This document shows, in pieces, positions 17,177 to 24,571 of a stretch of DNA of 49,293 bases. The notes under the pieces were generated by a model that worked only from the letters and a program-made list of their open reading frames with translations, was not told the origin of the DNA and made no database searches. A program made the translations under genes and the position numbers. This DNA is from Actinobacteria bacterium OV450 (GTDB lineage Bacteria > Actinomycetota > Actinomycetes > Streptomycetales > Streptomycetaceae). How positions within the stretch are numbered: the first letter of the stretch is position 1; each line of letters starts with the position of its first letter. The stretch is from positions 1 to 49,293 of the forward strand of contig LJCW01000335.1 of NCBI GenBank assembly GCA_001298555.1, read 5' to 3'.

Positions 17177-18391
17177 GTGAGACGCCGACGCGAGGAGCCT
17201 GGCTGGCTGCACGGAAAGCCGCCACCGCGCTGGGCCCGTATTGCCCCCGTGGTGGCCCTCGTGGTGCTGGTGCTCGTGCAACGGCTGACCCGGGGCGAAG
17301 CGGAGGTGGGCTTCTTCCTGGCCGGCGTGCCCCCGGTGGCCGCCTTCGCCTACGGGGCCGCCGGCACCGCCGTCTTCGCCGCGATCGTGCTCGCGCTGCT
17401 CAGCGCGCCGTTCGCGGGATCCGCGCACCCGCGGGGCGCGGACCTGGCCACCGTGGCCGCGATCGGGCTGCTCAGCGTGGTGATCGCCTGGGTCCGCAGG
17501 CGCCGTGACGCGCAGCTGGTCAGCGTGCGGACCGTCGCGGAGGCGGCGCAGCTAGCCGTCCTGCCGCCGGTGCCGGACCGGGTCGGTCCGGTGCGCTGCG
17601 CCGGGCTGTACCGGGCCGCCCAGCGCGGCACCCTGGTCGGCGGCGACCTGTACGACGTACGGGCCGGGCCGTACGGGGTGCGGGCGCTGGTCGGGGACGT
17701 GCAGGGGCACGGCCTGGCGGCGGTCGGCACGGTGGCCGCACTGCTCGGCGCCTTCCGCGAGGGGGTGCTGGACGATCCCGAGCTGGCGGGCGTGGCGGCC
17801 CGGCTGGACCGCAGGCTGCTGGCCGACGCCGCGGGCCCGGCGACCCCGGCCGAATCGGCGCGGGCGGGACCGGGCGATCGGCCGGGCGATCACCCGGGCC
17901 GCGACGACCGGGCGGATCCGTCCTTCCGGGGCGAGCCGGGGGCCCCGCAGGACCGCGCCACGGGCCAGCCGGAGCTGTTCGCGACGGCGCTGCTGCTGGA
18001 GTTCCCTCCCGGGCTGGAGCTCGTGCGGATCGTTTCGTGCGGGCATCCGCCGGCGCTGCTGCTGCGGGCCTCGACGGTGTCGGAGGTGGCCGTGGAGCCG
18101 GGGCCGCCGCTCGGGCTCGGGCTCGCCGGGGCGGAGCTCGCGGTGGTGGCCGCCGTACCGCTGCTGCCGGGCGACCGGCTGCTCGCACACACGGACGGGG
18201 TGACCGAGGCCCGGGACACGGCGGGCGAGTTCTACCCGCTGGCGGCCCGGGTCCCGGGCCTGGCGAAGGATCCGAAGGAGCTGGTCGAGGCGGTGTGGCA
18301 GGACCTGGTGGAGTTCACGGACGGCGGCCCGCGCGACGACGTGGCCCTGCTGGTGCTGTCCCTTCCGGACTCCGCGGACGGCAGCCGGTGA
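17177..18391 (+). CDS. Membrane-anchored PP2C/SpoIIE-type Ser/Thr phosphatase
   Basis: 404 residues. Three or so N-terminal transmembrane segments (about 20-105) lead into a phosphatase domain with VGGDLYDV, GDVQGHGLAA and LLAHTDGVTEAR, and ends in GGPRDDVALLVL. These supply the acidic metal ligands of SpoIIE/RsbU-type enzymes, which often act on anti-sigma-antagonist proteins. A Gly/Asp/Arg-rich insert (about residues 215-260) interrupts the domain. GTG 17177 lies too close to GGAGG (17171-17175), so the real start or mode of initiation is uncertain. A hairpin terminator follows. Confidence 0.85.
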   Translation: MRRRREEPGWLHGKPPPRWARIAPVVALVVLVLVQRLTRGEAEVGFFLAGVPPVAAFAYGAAGTAVFAAIVLALLSAPFAGSAHPRGADLATVAAIGLLSVVIAWVRRRRDAQLVSVRTVAEAAQLAVLPPVPDRVGPVRCAGLYRAAQRGTLVGGDLYDVRAGPYGVRALVGDVQGHGLAAVGTVAALLGAFREGVLDDPELAGVAARLDRRLLADAAGPATPAESARAGPGDRPGDHPGRDDRADPSFRGEPGAPQDRATGQPELFATALLLEFPPGLELVRIVSCGHPPALLLRASTVSEVAVEPGPPLGLGLAGAELAVVAAVPLLPGDRLLAHTDGVTEARDTAGEFYPLAARVPGLAKDPKELVEAVWQDLVEFTDGGPRDDVALLVLSLPDSADGSR

Positions 18392-18442
18392 CCGGCCGGG
18401 CCGGACGCGCCGGGCCGGACGCGTCGGGTCCGGCCCGGCCGG
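18392..18442. terminator. Terminator after the phosphatase gene
   Basis: 15-bp perfect stem (18392-18406 with 18428-18442). It is followed by four copies of GCGGT at 18444-18463, next to the convergent small gene. Confidence 0.8.
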
Positions 18443-18464
18443 GCGGTGCGGTGCGGTGCGGTGC

Positions 18465-18722
18465 TCAGGCTCCGTTGCTGATGATGAAGGCGCGGACCAT
18501 CTTGCAGGTGACGTTCGACGGGCGGTGGATGCCCGTGCGGACCGCCATCGTGCGGATCTTCCGGTTGGTCGCGCGGCGGGCGTCGTACGTCCCCGAGTCG
18601 AGCAGGGATATCGCCAGCCGCATCGCCTTCAGCCGGCGGTTGTGGCTCTCGTACCACTCGCGGGGCAGGCCCGCCGGAAGCGGCTTCTTCTTGACGGGCC
18701 CAGCGGTCATGGCAGTGGCCAT
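18465..18722 (-). CDS. Small basic hypothetical protein
   Basis: 85 residues, strongly basic (many Arg and Lys). The central HNRRLKAMRLAISLLDSG, DARRATNRKIRTMAVRTG and the end NVTCKMVRAFIISNGA look well structured and helical. No named domain is recognised; a nucleic-acid-binding role is possible from charge alone. GGGAGG six bases before ATG 18722 supports the start, and a -10-like TAAAAT (18768-18773, minus) lies upstream. It is divergent from the ArsC-like gene. Confidence 0.75.
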   Translation of the reverse strand: MATAMTAGPVKKKPLPAGLPREWYESHNRRLKAMRLAISLLDSGTYDARRATNRKIRTMAVRTGIHRPSNVTCKMVRAFIISNGA

Positions 18723-18829
18723 CTACAGCCTCCCAAACGGTAGTTGGCTTCCTGTCGTTCTCCTTCGATTTTACCGGGGAGCACTGACAAAAGCCCCTGG
18801 CCAGACAGGCTCCGGATAGGCTGCGGGCC

Positions 18830-19201
18830 ATGGAGATCTGGATCAACCCCGCCTGTTCGAAGTGCCGCAGCGCGCTGACGCTGCTGGACGCCGAGGGGGC
18901 CGAGTACACGGTGCGCCGCTACCTGGAGGACGTGCCGACCGAGGCCGAGATCCGCGAGGTCCTGGGCCGGCTCGGCCTGGAGCCGTGGGACATCACGCGC
19001 ACCTCGGACCCGCTCGCGGCGGAGACCGGCGTACGGGAACTGCCGCGCGAGGAGACGGACGCGGTCCGCGGGCTCTGGATCGCCCACCTGGCGGCGCACC
19101 CGAAGCTGATCCAGCGTCCGATCATCACCGCCGAGGACGGCACGGCGGTGGTGGGCCGCTCGGAGGAGGCGGTCCGCGAGGCCCTGTCCCGCCGGGCCTG
19201 A
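18830..19201 (+). CDS. ArsC/Spx-family thioredoxin-fold protein
   Basis: 123 residues. Opens MEIWINPACSKCRSAL, so it has a CxxC pair (C9, C12), unlike the single catalytic Cys in the GTSR loop of classical glutaredoxin-linked ArsC. The RPI motif (IQRPIITAEDG) and general layout match the ArsC/Spx/YffB fold. It may be an arsenate reductase or a general thiol oxidoreductase; no ars genes are nearby, so arsenic resistance should not be assumed. TAGGCT (18817-18822) lies seven bases before the ATG, with no Shine-Dalgarno: a leaderless start. Confidence 0.8.
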   Translation: MEIWINPACSKCRSALTLLDAEGAEYTVRRYLEDVPTEAEIREVLGRLGLEPWDITRTSDPLAAETGVRELPREETDAVRGLWIAHLAAHPKLIQRPIITAEDGTAVVGRSEEAVREALSRRA

Positions 19202-19397
19202 ACCGTCCGGCCTGAGCCGTCCTGGCTCAACCGTCCGGCCTGAACCGTCCGGCCTGAGCCGTGCTGGCTCACCCGTCCGGCCTCAACCGTCCGGCCTGGG
19301 CCGCCCGTTCTGAACCGGCGTTCTGAACCGTCCGGGCTGAACCGTCCGGGCTGAACCGTCCGGTCGAGCCGTATCGCCTGAACCGTCCGGCCTGGAC
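19200..19397. repeat. Degenerate minisatellite, unit about 14-16 bp (CTGAACCGTCCGGC)
   Basis: About a dozen variant copies of CTGAACCGTCCGGC fill the gap after the ArsC-like gene. Two variants form hairpins TGAGCC-N5-GGCTCA at 19214-19230 and 19255-19271, which may serve as terminators. No coding sequence is credible here. Confidence 0.85.
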
Positions 19398-19475
19398 GGG
19401 CGTCCGACGGCGCTCCCGGCTGCGGCCCATGCGGCGCCCGGGGGCGGCCCGGCGCGGCCGCCTACGCTCGCCCGT

Positions 19476-20936
19476 ATGACGTCCGACGACACCGCCCCCG
19501 CCTCCGCCGCGGGCACCGGACCAGGCAGCGGCTCCGGCACCGGCTCCGGCGGAGCCGACCTGCACCTCGATCTTCCCCCGCACGGGGCCCGGCGGACCGT
19601 CCTGGCCCGGGCCCTGCGGGACGCCGTGCGCAGCGGCCGGCTCACCGGCGGGACCCGGCTGCCGCCGTACCGGGCGCTGGCCGCCGATCTCGGGCTGGCC
19701 CGCAACGCCGTCGCCGACGCGTACGCCGAGCTGGTGGCCGAGGGCTGGTTCACCGCCCGGCAGGGCTCCGGCACCCGTGTCGCCGAGGGCGTGGCCGTCC
19801 CCGCCGCCCCCGCCGCCCCCGCCGCGGCCGCCCCCGAGGGTCCCCTTCACGACCTGCTCCAGGGCAAACCGGATCCCGCGTCCTTCCCGCGGGGCGCCTG
19901 GTCCGCGAGTGCCCGGCGGGCCCTGGCCGAGGCTCCCAGCGAGGCCTTCGGGCCCGGCGATCCCCGGGGCCGCCCGGAGCTGAGGCGGGCGCTGGCGGCG
20001 TACCTCTCCCGGGCCCGGGGCGTGCGCACCGGCCCGGGGAACATCGTGGTGTGCTCGGGCTTCGCGAACGGGCTGCGGCTCCTCGCGTCGCTGCGGCCCC
20101 GCGACTGGGCCGTGGAGGAGTACGGGCTCCCCTTCCACCACGGCATCCTCGAAGCCGCCGGGGTCCGCCCGCACCCCGTGGCCGTCGACGAGGACGGAGC
20201 CCGCACGGACGCGGTCCCGGACCGGGCGCGCACGCTGCTGCTGACACCGGCCCACCAGTTCCCGACGGGCGCCCGGTTGCTTCCGGCGCGGCGGGCCGCC
20301 GCCGAGGACGTGGCCCGTACGACGGGGTCGCTGATCGTGGAGGACGACTACGACGGCGAGTTCCGCTACGACCGCAAGCCGGTCGGTGCAGTCCAGGGGC
20401 TGGCCCCCGGGCACGTCGTGTACGCGGGCTCGCTGAGCAAGTCCCTCTCCCCCGCGATCCGCCTGGGCTGGCTGGTGCTGCCGGACCACCTGGTCGACCG
20501 GGTCGTGGCGGCGAAGGGCCTGCGGGAGTCCTGGGCGAGCACCCTGGACCAGCTGGCACTGGCCGACTTCATCGAGTGCGGCGCGTACGACCGCCACATC
20601 CGCCGCATGCGCCACCGCTACCGCGACCGGCGCGACCGGCTGGTCTCCGTACTGGCGTCCCGCACCCCGGAGTTGCGGGTGACCGGCATCTCGGCCGGCC
20701 TGCACGCGGTGCTGGAGCTTCCCCCGGGTACGGAGGCCGCGGTGCTGGAGGCGGCCGGGGCGGCGGGTCTGGCCCTGGACGGCCTCTCGGGGTACCGGCA
20801 TCCGGCCGCGGCGGGGACGGGCGCGGGCAGGGAGGGGCTGGTGGTGGGGTACGCGGCGCCGCCGGAAGCGGCGTTCGGCCGGGCGCTGGAAGCGCTGGCG
20901 GGGGCGGTGGGAGCCGTGGGCGCGCCCCGGCCCTAG
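19476..20936 (+). CDS. MocR/PdxR-type regulator: GntR winged helix fused to an aminotransferase-like domain
   Basis: 486 residues. After a Gly/Ser/Thr-rich N-terminus, a GntR wHTH (about 38-105: LARALRDAVRSGRLTGGTRLPP, AADLGLARNAVADAYAELVAEGWF) is joined by an Ala/Pro linker to a fold-type-I PLP domain. PLP residues are visible: EDDYDGEFRYDR and the Schiff-base lysine in YAGSLSKSLSPAIRLGW. MocR proteins sense PLP or amino compounds; the target is unknown, and no pdxST pair is adjacent. TACGCT (19463-19468) lies seven bases before the ATG: leaderless. The TAG stop is formed at the left edge of a hairpin element, so the natural C-terminus may have been altered. Confidence 0.88.
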   Translation: MTSDDTAPASAAGTGPGSGSGTGSGGADLHLDLPPHGARRTVLARALRDAVRSGRLTGGTRLPPYRALAADLGLARNAVADAYAELVAEGWFTARQGSGTRVAEGVAVPAAPAAPAAAAPEGPLHDLLQGKPDPASFPRGAWSASARRALAEAPSEAFGPGDPRGRPELRRALAAYLSRARGVRTGPGNIVVCSGFANGLRLLASLRPRDWAVEEYGLPFHHGILEAAGVRPHPVAVDEDGARTDAVPDRARTLLLTPAHQFPTGARLLPARRAAAEDVARTTGSLIVEDDYDGEFRYDRKPVGAVQGLAPGHVVYAGSLSKSLSPAIRLGWLVLPDHLVDRVVAAKGLRESWASTLDQLALADFIECGAYDRHIRRMRHRYRDRRDRLVSVLASRTPELRVTGISAGLHAVLELPPGTEAAVLEAAGAAGLALDGLSGYRHPAAAGTGAGREGLVVGYAAPPEAAFGRALEALAGAVGAVGAPRP

Positions 20937-21107
20937 GCCCTGTCGTCAAACTGCCGTCTGCCCCGCGACGCCTGGCACGCGCTCTCGCCGCACCGGGCGA
21001 AATCCAAGTACGTCCAGTACGCGGTCTTCCGCCCGGCACGCCGAGAGCACGCACCAGACGCCGCGGGGCCGCCCTCCGGGCGACGACGGCAGTTTGACGA
21101 CAGGGCC
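20936..21107. mobile_element. MITE-like 172-bp hairpin element with 23-bp terminal inverted repeats
   Basis: Starts GGCCCTGTCGTCAAACTG at 20936; 20936-20958 is the exact reverse complement of 21085-21107. TA flanks both ends (20934-20935 and 21108-21109), within CCTAGG on each side, which fits a TA or CTAG target duplication. Much of the interior also pairs imperfectly, with a loop region near 21001-21030. There is no ORF. It lies between convergent genes and may also act as a terminator. The TIR and target fit an IS5-superfamily parent (inference). Confidence 0.7.
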
Positions 21108-21117
21108 TAGGCGCCGG

Positions 21118-21756
21118 CTAGGCGGCGAGGGTGCCCTCCGGTTCCATCCGGACGTCCACGACACCCTCGACTGCGCGGATCGCCCGTGCGAGGAGGGGCA
21201 CCAGGGCCCGGTCCCGCAGCGGGCCGCGCAGAGTGACCACCCCGTCCTCCACGGCGAAGTCCACGTTCACGCCCGGTGTCAGCTCGCTGAGCACGCTCTG
21301 GCGGATCTCCTCCTCGAGCTCCTCGTCGGGCCGCAGGAACACCTTGAGGAGGTCGCTGCGGCTGACCACGCCTTCCAGCATGCCGAGCGCGTTCACCACG
21401 GGCAGGCGCTTGACGTGCTTGCGCGCCATGATCCGGGCGGCTTCGGCGACGGGCGCGCCGGGGTGCACGGTGATGGCCGGGCTCGACATGAGCTCCTCCG
21501 CCAGCACCGCGGCGGCTTTCGACGCTTCCTCCTCCTGATCGGGCAGGGCGGGGTCCGTACCCCGGAATTCCTCCTTCGGCAGCAGGTCCGCCTCGGAGAC
21601 CACCCCGACGACGCGGCCCTCGCCTTCCAGGACGGGGACCGCGCTGACCTTCCACTCGTGCATCAGCTCGACGATCTCCTTGTACGACGCCTCGCGGCCG
21701 ATGGCGACGGCCGTGTGCGTCATGACGTCACTGACGGTGTAGCGGGGTGCGGGCAC
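21118..21756 (-). CDS. CBS-domain pair protein with C-terminal BON domain
   Basis: 212 residues. Two CBS motifs (about 5-60: VSDVMTHTAVAIGREASYKEIVELM; and about 88-145: VLAEELMSSPAITVHPGAPVAEAARIMARKHVKRLPVV) form a Bateman module that usually binds adenine nucleotides. A BON domain follows (about 150-205: VLSELTPGVNVDFAVEDGVVTLRGPL). Such CBS-BON proteins occur in dormancy and redox-stress regulons of actinobacteria. GTG 21756 has AAGGAG at the right distance. It lies 26 bp after the cyclic-nucleotide-binding gene and is probably cotranscribed with it. Confidence 0.88.
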   Translation of the reverse strand: MPAPRYTVSDVMTHTAVAIGREASYKEIVELMHEWKVSAVPVLEGEGRVVGVVSEADLLPKEEFRGTDPALPDQEEEASKAAAVLAEELMSSPAITVHPGAPVAEAARIMARKHVKRLPVVNALGMLEGVVSRSDLLKVFLRPDEELEEEIRQSVLSELTPGVNVDFAVEDGVVTLRGPLRDRALVPLLARAIRAVEGVVDVRMEPEGTLAA

Positions 21757-21782
21757 GACCGGCTCCTTGGGCGTACGGGCGA

Positions 21783-22247
21783 TCAGAGGAAGCTGCCGCT
21801 GCCGTAGGGCGCGTACAGATCGAGGAGGCGCACGCGAGCTGCCTGCAGCCGGTTGGCGAGGACCTGCCCGACCCAGTGGCCCAGGGCAGAGCCGAAAGCG
21901 GCGTCGGCGTCCATCAGCGCCCGCACGCGCTCCGCGTCGAACTCGTACGCCCGGACGGGGGTCATCGCCTCGGCGCCCAGGCGCCAGCAGTACGGCCTGA
22001 AGAGCCACGAGCAGCCGACCAGCTGGCCGGCACCGAGGTTATCGATGACCGCGGCGCGCCGCCCGGGCACATGGACGTCCAAGGTCACGGTGCCGGACCG
22101 GACGATCCAGAACCGGTCCGCGTGGCCGCCCTCGCGGAAGAGACGCGTCCCTTCCGCGAAGTTGACCTCGCGGGCCCGTTCCATCAGACGGGAACGGCAG
22201 TCGGCGGGCAGTGCCTCGGAGATACGGGTGGGTGTAGGGATGCTCAT
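21783..22247 (-). CDS. Orphan cyclic-nucleotide-binding (Crp-fold) protein without HTH
   Basis: 154 residues, essentially one cNMP-binding beta-roll: FAEGTRLFREGGHADRFWIVRSG, then VIDNLGAGQLVGCSWLF. After it there is only one helical stretch (GSALGHWVGQVLANRLQAARVRLLDL) and no DNA-binding domain, so this is not a complete Crp/Fnr regulator. The canonical RxAT ligand-binding stretch is not obvious. AGGAGG seven bases before ATG 22247 fixes the start. It leads the two-gene unit with the CBS-BON gene. Confidence 0.82.
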   Translation of the reverse strand: MSIPTPTRISEALPADCRSRLMERAREVNFAEGTRLFREGGHADRFWIVRSGTVTLDVHVPGRRAAVIDNLGAGQLVGCSWLFRPYCWRLGAEAMTPVRAYEFDAERVRALMDADAAFGSALGHWVGQVLANRLQAARVRLLDLYAPYGSGSFL

Positions 22248-22305
22248 GGACGGCCTCCTGTTCGAGTCCGTCTTCAGTCTTGGCCCTCCCGCCGGTGCCG
22301 GGCAT

Positions 22306-22340
22306 GGGCCCTGTGGTCCCGTCCAGGGGCCGAACGGCCC
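22306..22340 (-). promoter_or_regulatory. Paired DosR/OsdR-like palindromes upstream of the cNMP/CBS genes
   Basis: GGGCCG-AA-CGGCCC (22327-22340, perfect) and GGGCCC-TGT-GGTCCC (22306-22320, one mismatch) have centres about 20.5 bp apart, two helical turns. They resemble the GGGNC...GNCCC core bound by DosR/DevR-type regulators and lie 59-93 bp before the first gene's start. Confidence 0.4.
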
Positions 22341-22498
22341 ATGCCCGGGACCTCCCTCACCACACCGTCCGTCCGGACTGCCGTCCGTGCGGCAGGACCG
22401 CAGAGGGAAGAGCCCGGCGCCGACGATGACGGCGACTCGTCGTTCGCGTCCAGGACGGACCGCAGTCGGCTGCGCTGCTCGCGACCCGACCCCGTCAC

Positions 22499-22516
22499 TG
22501 ACTGAAGATTCCGTCA
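22499..22516. promoter_or_regulatory. TGACTGAA-type operator candidate, copy 1 (imperfect)
   Basis: TGACTGAAGATTCCGTCA, an imperfect relative of the perfect palindrome at 23361-23378. It lies after the TetR stop and upstream of the cNMP-binding gene. Confidence 0.5.
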
Positions 22517-22568
22517 AGACGTGCGTGGAGTGGAAGCCCCGCGGGGCCGGGAGTCCGGGTCGGGGCGG

Positions 22569-23156
22569 TTACCCGTCCGGCTGCGCCAGGTACCGGAGCT
22601 CGGCCGCGATAGCGGTGGTCGTCAGTTCGCGCGCGTGGGCCAAGGGCAGGCTGCCGCTCAGCCAGCGCGAGCTCAGGCCCTCGACCAGAGCTGTCAGTCG
22701 CTCGGCGGCGCCGGCGAGCGCCGCGGCTCCCGCCATGGGCCGGACCCGCCCCAGCAGCTCGCCCACCTCCTGCACCCAGACGAGCGTCGCGCGGGCCAGG
22801 TCCTCGCGCAGGTCGGGGTCGAAGACCGCGGTCGCCCGCAGCTCTCCCCAAGCCGTGCTGTTCTCCCGCACCGCGGGGTCGTCCTGGAATTCGAGGAGGA
22901 GGGTCTCCTCCAGCTCGCCCCGGGCGTCGAGCGGGGGAGCGCCGGGCCCGCGCTCCGTGGTGTACCTTCCCGCGCGGTCGTTGATGAACTCCAGGGTCGC
23001 GCGCAGGATCCCGGCGCGGTCCTTGAAGTGGTAATAGATCAACGCCGTGGACACGCCCGCCTCCGCGGCGAGTTCCTCCACGCGCAGGCCGCGCACGCCG
23101 CGACGGGCGATGACCCGCGCGGCCCCTTCCATGATTGCTGTTCGACGGTCCGCCAC
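22569..23156 (-). CDS. TetR-family transcriptional regulator
   Basis: 195 residues. HTH: RTAIMEGAARVIARRG, LRVEELAAEAGVSTALIYYHFKDRAGI (about residues 5-50). The C-terminal domain (LEETLLLEFQDDPAVRENSTAWGELRATAVFD) is a typical TetR ligand domain of unknown specificity. GTG 23156 is chosen; TAGGGT (23165-23170, minus) lies eight bases upstream, suggesting a leaderless mRNA. Divergent from the agmatine deiminase-like gene. A common 18-bp motif lies upstream of both and again after this gene, so it probably controls itself and its neighbour. Confidence 0.87.
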   Translation of the reverse strand: MADRRTAIMEGAARVIARRGVRGLRVEELAAEAGVSTALIYYHFKDRAGILRATLEFINDRAGRYTTERGPGAPPLDARGELEETLLLEFQDDPAVRENSTAWGELRATAVFDPDLREDLARATLVWVQEVGELLGRVRPMAGAAALAGAAERLTALVEGLSSRWLSGSLPLAHARELTTTAIAAELRYLAQPDG

Positions 23157-23203
23157 AAGGCGACACCCTACCGGGGCGCCCGGGGCGCGTACGACAGCGT
23201 TCC

Positions 23204-23221
23204 TGACTGAAATTGCAGTCG
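23204..23221. promoter_or_regulatory. TGACTGAA-type operator candidate, copy 2
   Basis: TGACTGAAATTGCAGTCG, an inverted repeat related to 23361-23378, lying 48 bp upstream of the TetR start. Confidence 0.55.
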
Positions 23222-23360
23222 GATGGGCTCCGAGGCCGTCGGGCACCGCACAGCCGCGATCCGCCCTCGTCGCCGGGAGAGCCATGAGGACACGACACCC
23301 GGGTGCCGCCCCGCACCGTGTCCGTGGACTGCTACCACCGCAGAGGACCGTGCGTCGGAT

Positions 23361-23378
23361 TGACTGAATATTCAGTCA
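23361..23378. promoter_or_regulatory. TGACTGAA-type operator candidate, copy 3 (perfect 18-bp palindrome)
   Basis: TGACTGAATATTCAGTCA is perfectly symmetric and overlaps a possible -35 (TTGACT, 23360-23365), 18 bp before the deiminase-like gene's ATG. Confidence 0.7.
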
Positions 23379-23395
23379 GTGTCACAGTGAGGACC

Positions 23396-24571
23396 ATGAG
23401 CTCCCCTTCCCCCATCTCCCGTCGTACCGCCCTGCGGGCCTTCGCCGGTGCCGGCGGTGCGCTCGCCCTCGGAGCCGCCGCCTGCGCCCCCGCTGATTCC
23501 GGTGGTGCCGGGGCCGACGCCTCGGCCACCCCCGGTACGGGTGCGAACCCGGCCGCGGGGCGCAGGTTCCCCGCGGAATGGGAGAGCCACGCGCGGACGT
23601 TCATGTCCTGGCCCGCCCTGGACCGGGTCTGGTACGAGCAACTGCCCGCGGTCCGCGAGGACATCGCGCGCGTGGCCCGTGCGGTCGCCGCGTACGAACC
23701 CGTCGTGATGCTCGCCCGGTCCGACCAGCAGGCGGCGGCGCAGAGGGCGTGCGGCTCGGACGTCGAGGTGATCGCGGTACCGGTGGACGACCTCTGGGCG
23801 CGGGACACCGTGCCGGTGTTCGTCGAGGAGCCCGGCAGGCCGCTCGGCGTCGACTTCAACTTCAGCGGGTGGGGCAACAAGCAGGAGCACCGCAACGACG
23901 CCCAGGTCGGGCGGGTGCTGCTCGCCAAGTACGGGGTCGAGCGGCTGCAGGCCCCGCTGGTCGCCGAAGGCGGTTCCTTCGAGACCGACGGCCAGGGCAC
24001 CCTGCTGGTCACCGAGAGCTCGGTGGTCAACGGGAACCGCAACCCCGGAAAGAGCCGCGACCGGATCGAGGCCGAGCTCAAGAGCACCCTCGGCATCATG
24101 AAGGTGATCTGGCTCGCCGGAGTGCGCGGCCAGGACATCACCGACGCGCACGTCGACAGCCTCGTCCGGTTCACCGCCCCGGGCGTCGTGCTCCTGGACC
24201 AGGCGTTCCCCGGCACCCCGCCCGACGTGTGGTCGCGCGCGGCCGACCAGGCGCGGACGGTGTTCAAGGACGCGACCGACGCGCAGGGCAGGCGCCTGGA
24301 GGTCATCGACCTGCCCCAGCCCGATCTGGACAGGATCACCGGTCACGGAGACGCGTTCGTGTCCACCTACGCGAACTTCTACGTCGCCAACGGCGCGGTC
24401 TTCATGCCCCGGTTCGGGGACGCCAAGGCCGACGACCGGGCGAAGGGCATCCTCCAGGAGCACTTCCCCCAGCGCGACATCGTGCCCGTGAGGATCGACA
24501 CCATCGCCTCCGGGGGTGGCGGCATCCACTGCTCGACGCACGACCAGCCCGGCAAGCCGGCGGCCGGGTAG
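23396..24571 (+). CDS. Agmatine deiminase-family protein, exported (Tat signal, possible lipoprotein)
   Basis: 391 residues. The N-terminus has a twin-arginine signal (SRRTALRAFAGAGGALALG) and a lipobox-like AAAC, so the protein is probably exported and perhaps lipid-anchored. The rest is a peptidylarginine-deiminase/agmatine-deiminase fold: WESHARTFMSWPALDRVWYE, the DDLWARDTVPVFV block, AEGGSFETDGQGTLLVTESS, and the catalytic Cys in GGGGIHCSTHDQP at the end. It should hydrolyse agmatine or a similar guanidino compound; an extracytoplasmic location is unusual for the family. ATG 23396 has a close GAGG (23389-23392). Confidence 0.87.
   Translation: MSSPSPISRRTALRAFAGAGGALALGAAACAPADSGGAGADASATPGTGANPAAGRRFPAEWESHARTFMSWPALDRVWYEQLPAVREDIARVARAVAAYEPVVMLARSDQQAAAQRACGSDVEVIAVPVDDLWARDTVPVFVEEPGRPLGVDFNFSGWGNKQEHRNDAQVGRVLLAKYGVERLQAPLVAEGGSFETDGQGTLLVTESSVVNGNRNPGKSRDRIEAELKSTLGIMKVIWLAGVRGQDITDAHVDSLVRFTAPGVVLLDQAFPGTPPDVWSRAADQARTVFKDATDAQGRRLEVIDLPQPDLDRITGHGDAFVSTYANFYVANGAVFMPRFGDAKADDRAKGILQEHFPQRDIVPVRIDTIASGGGGIHCSTHDQPGKPAAG

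Noticed and set aside
19200..19397. CRISPR array or coding repeat protein
   Set aside because: Unit too short and degenerate, no spacers; the open frames through it change composition arbitrarily.
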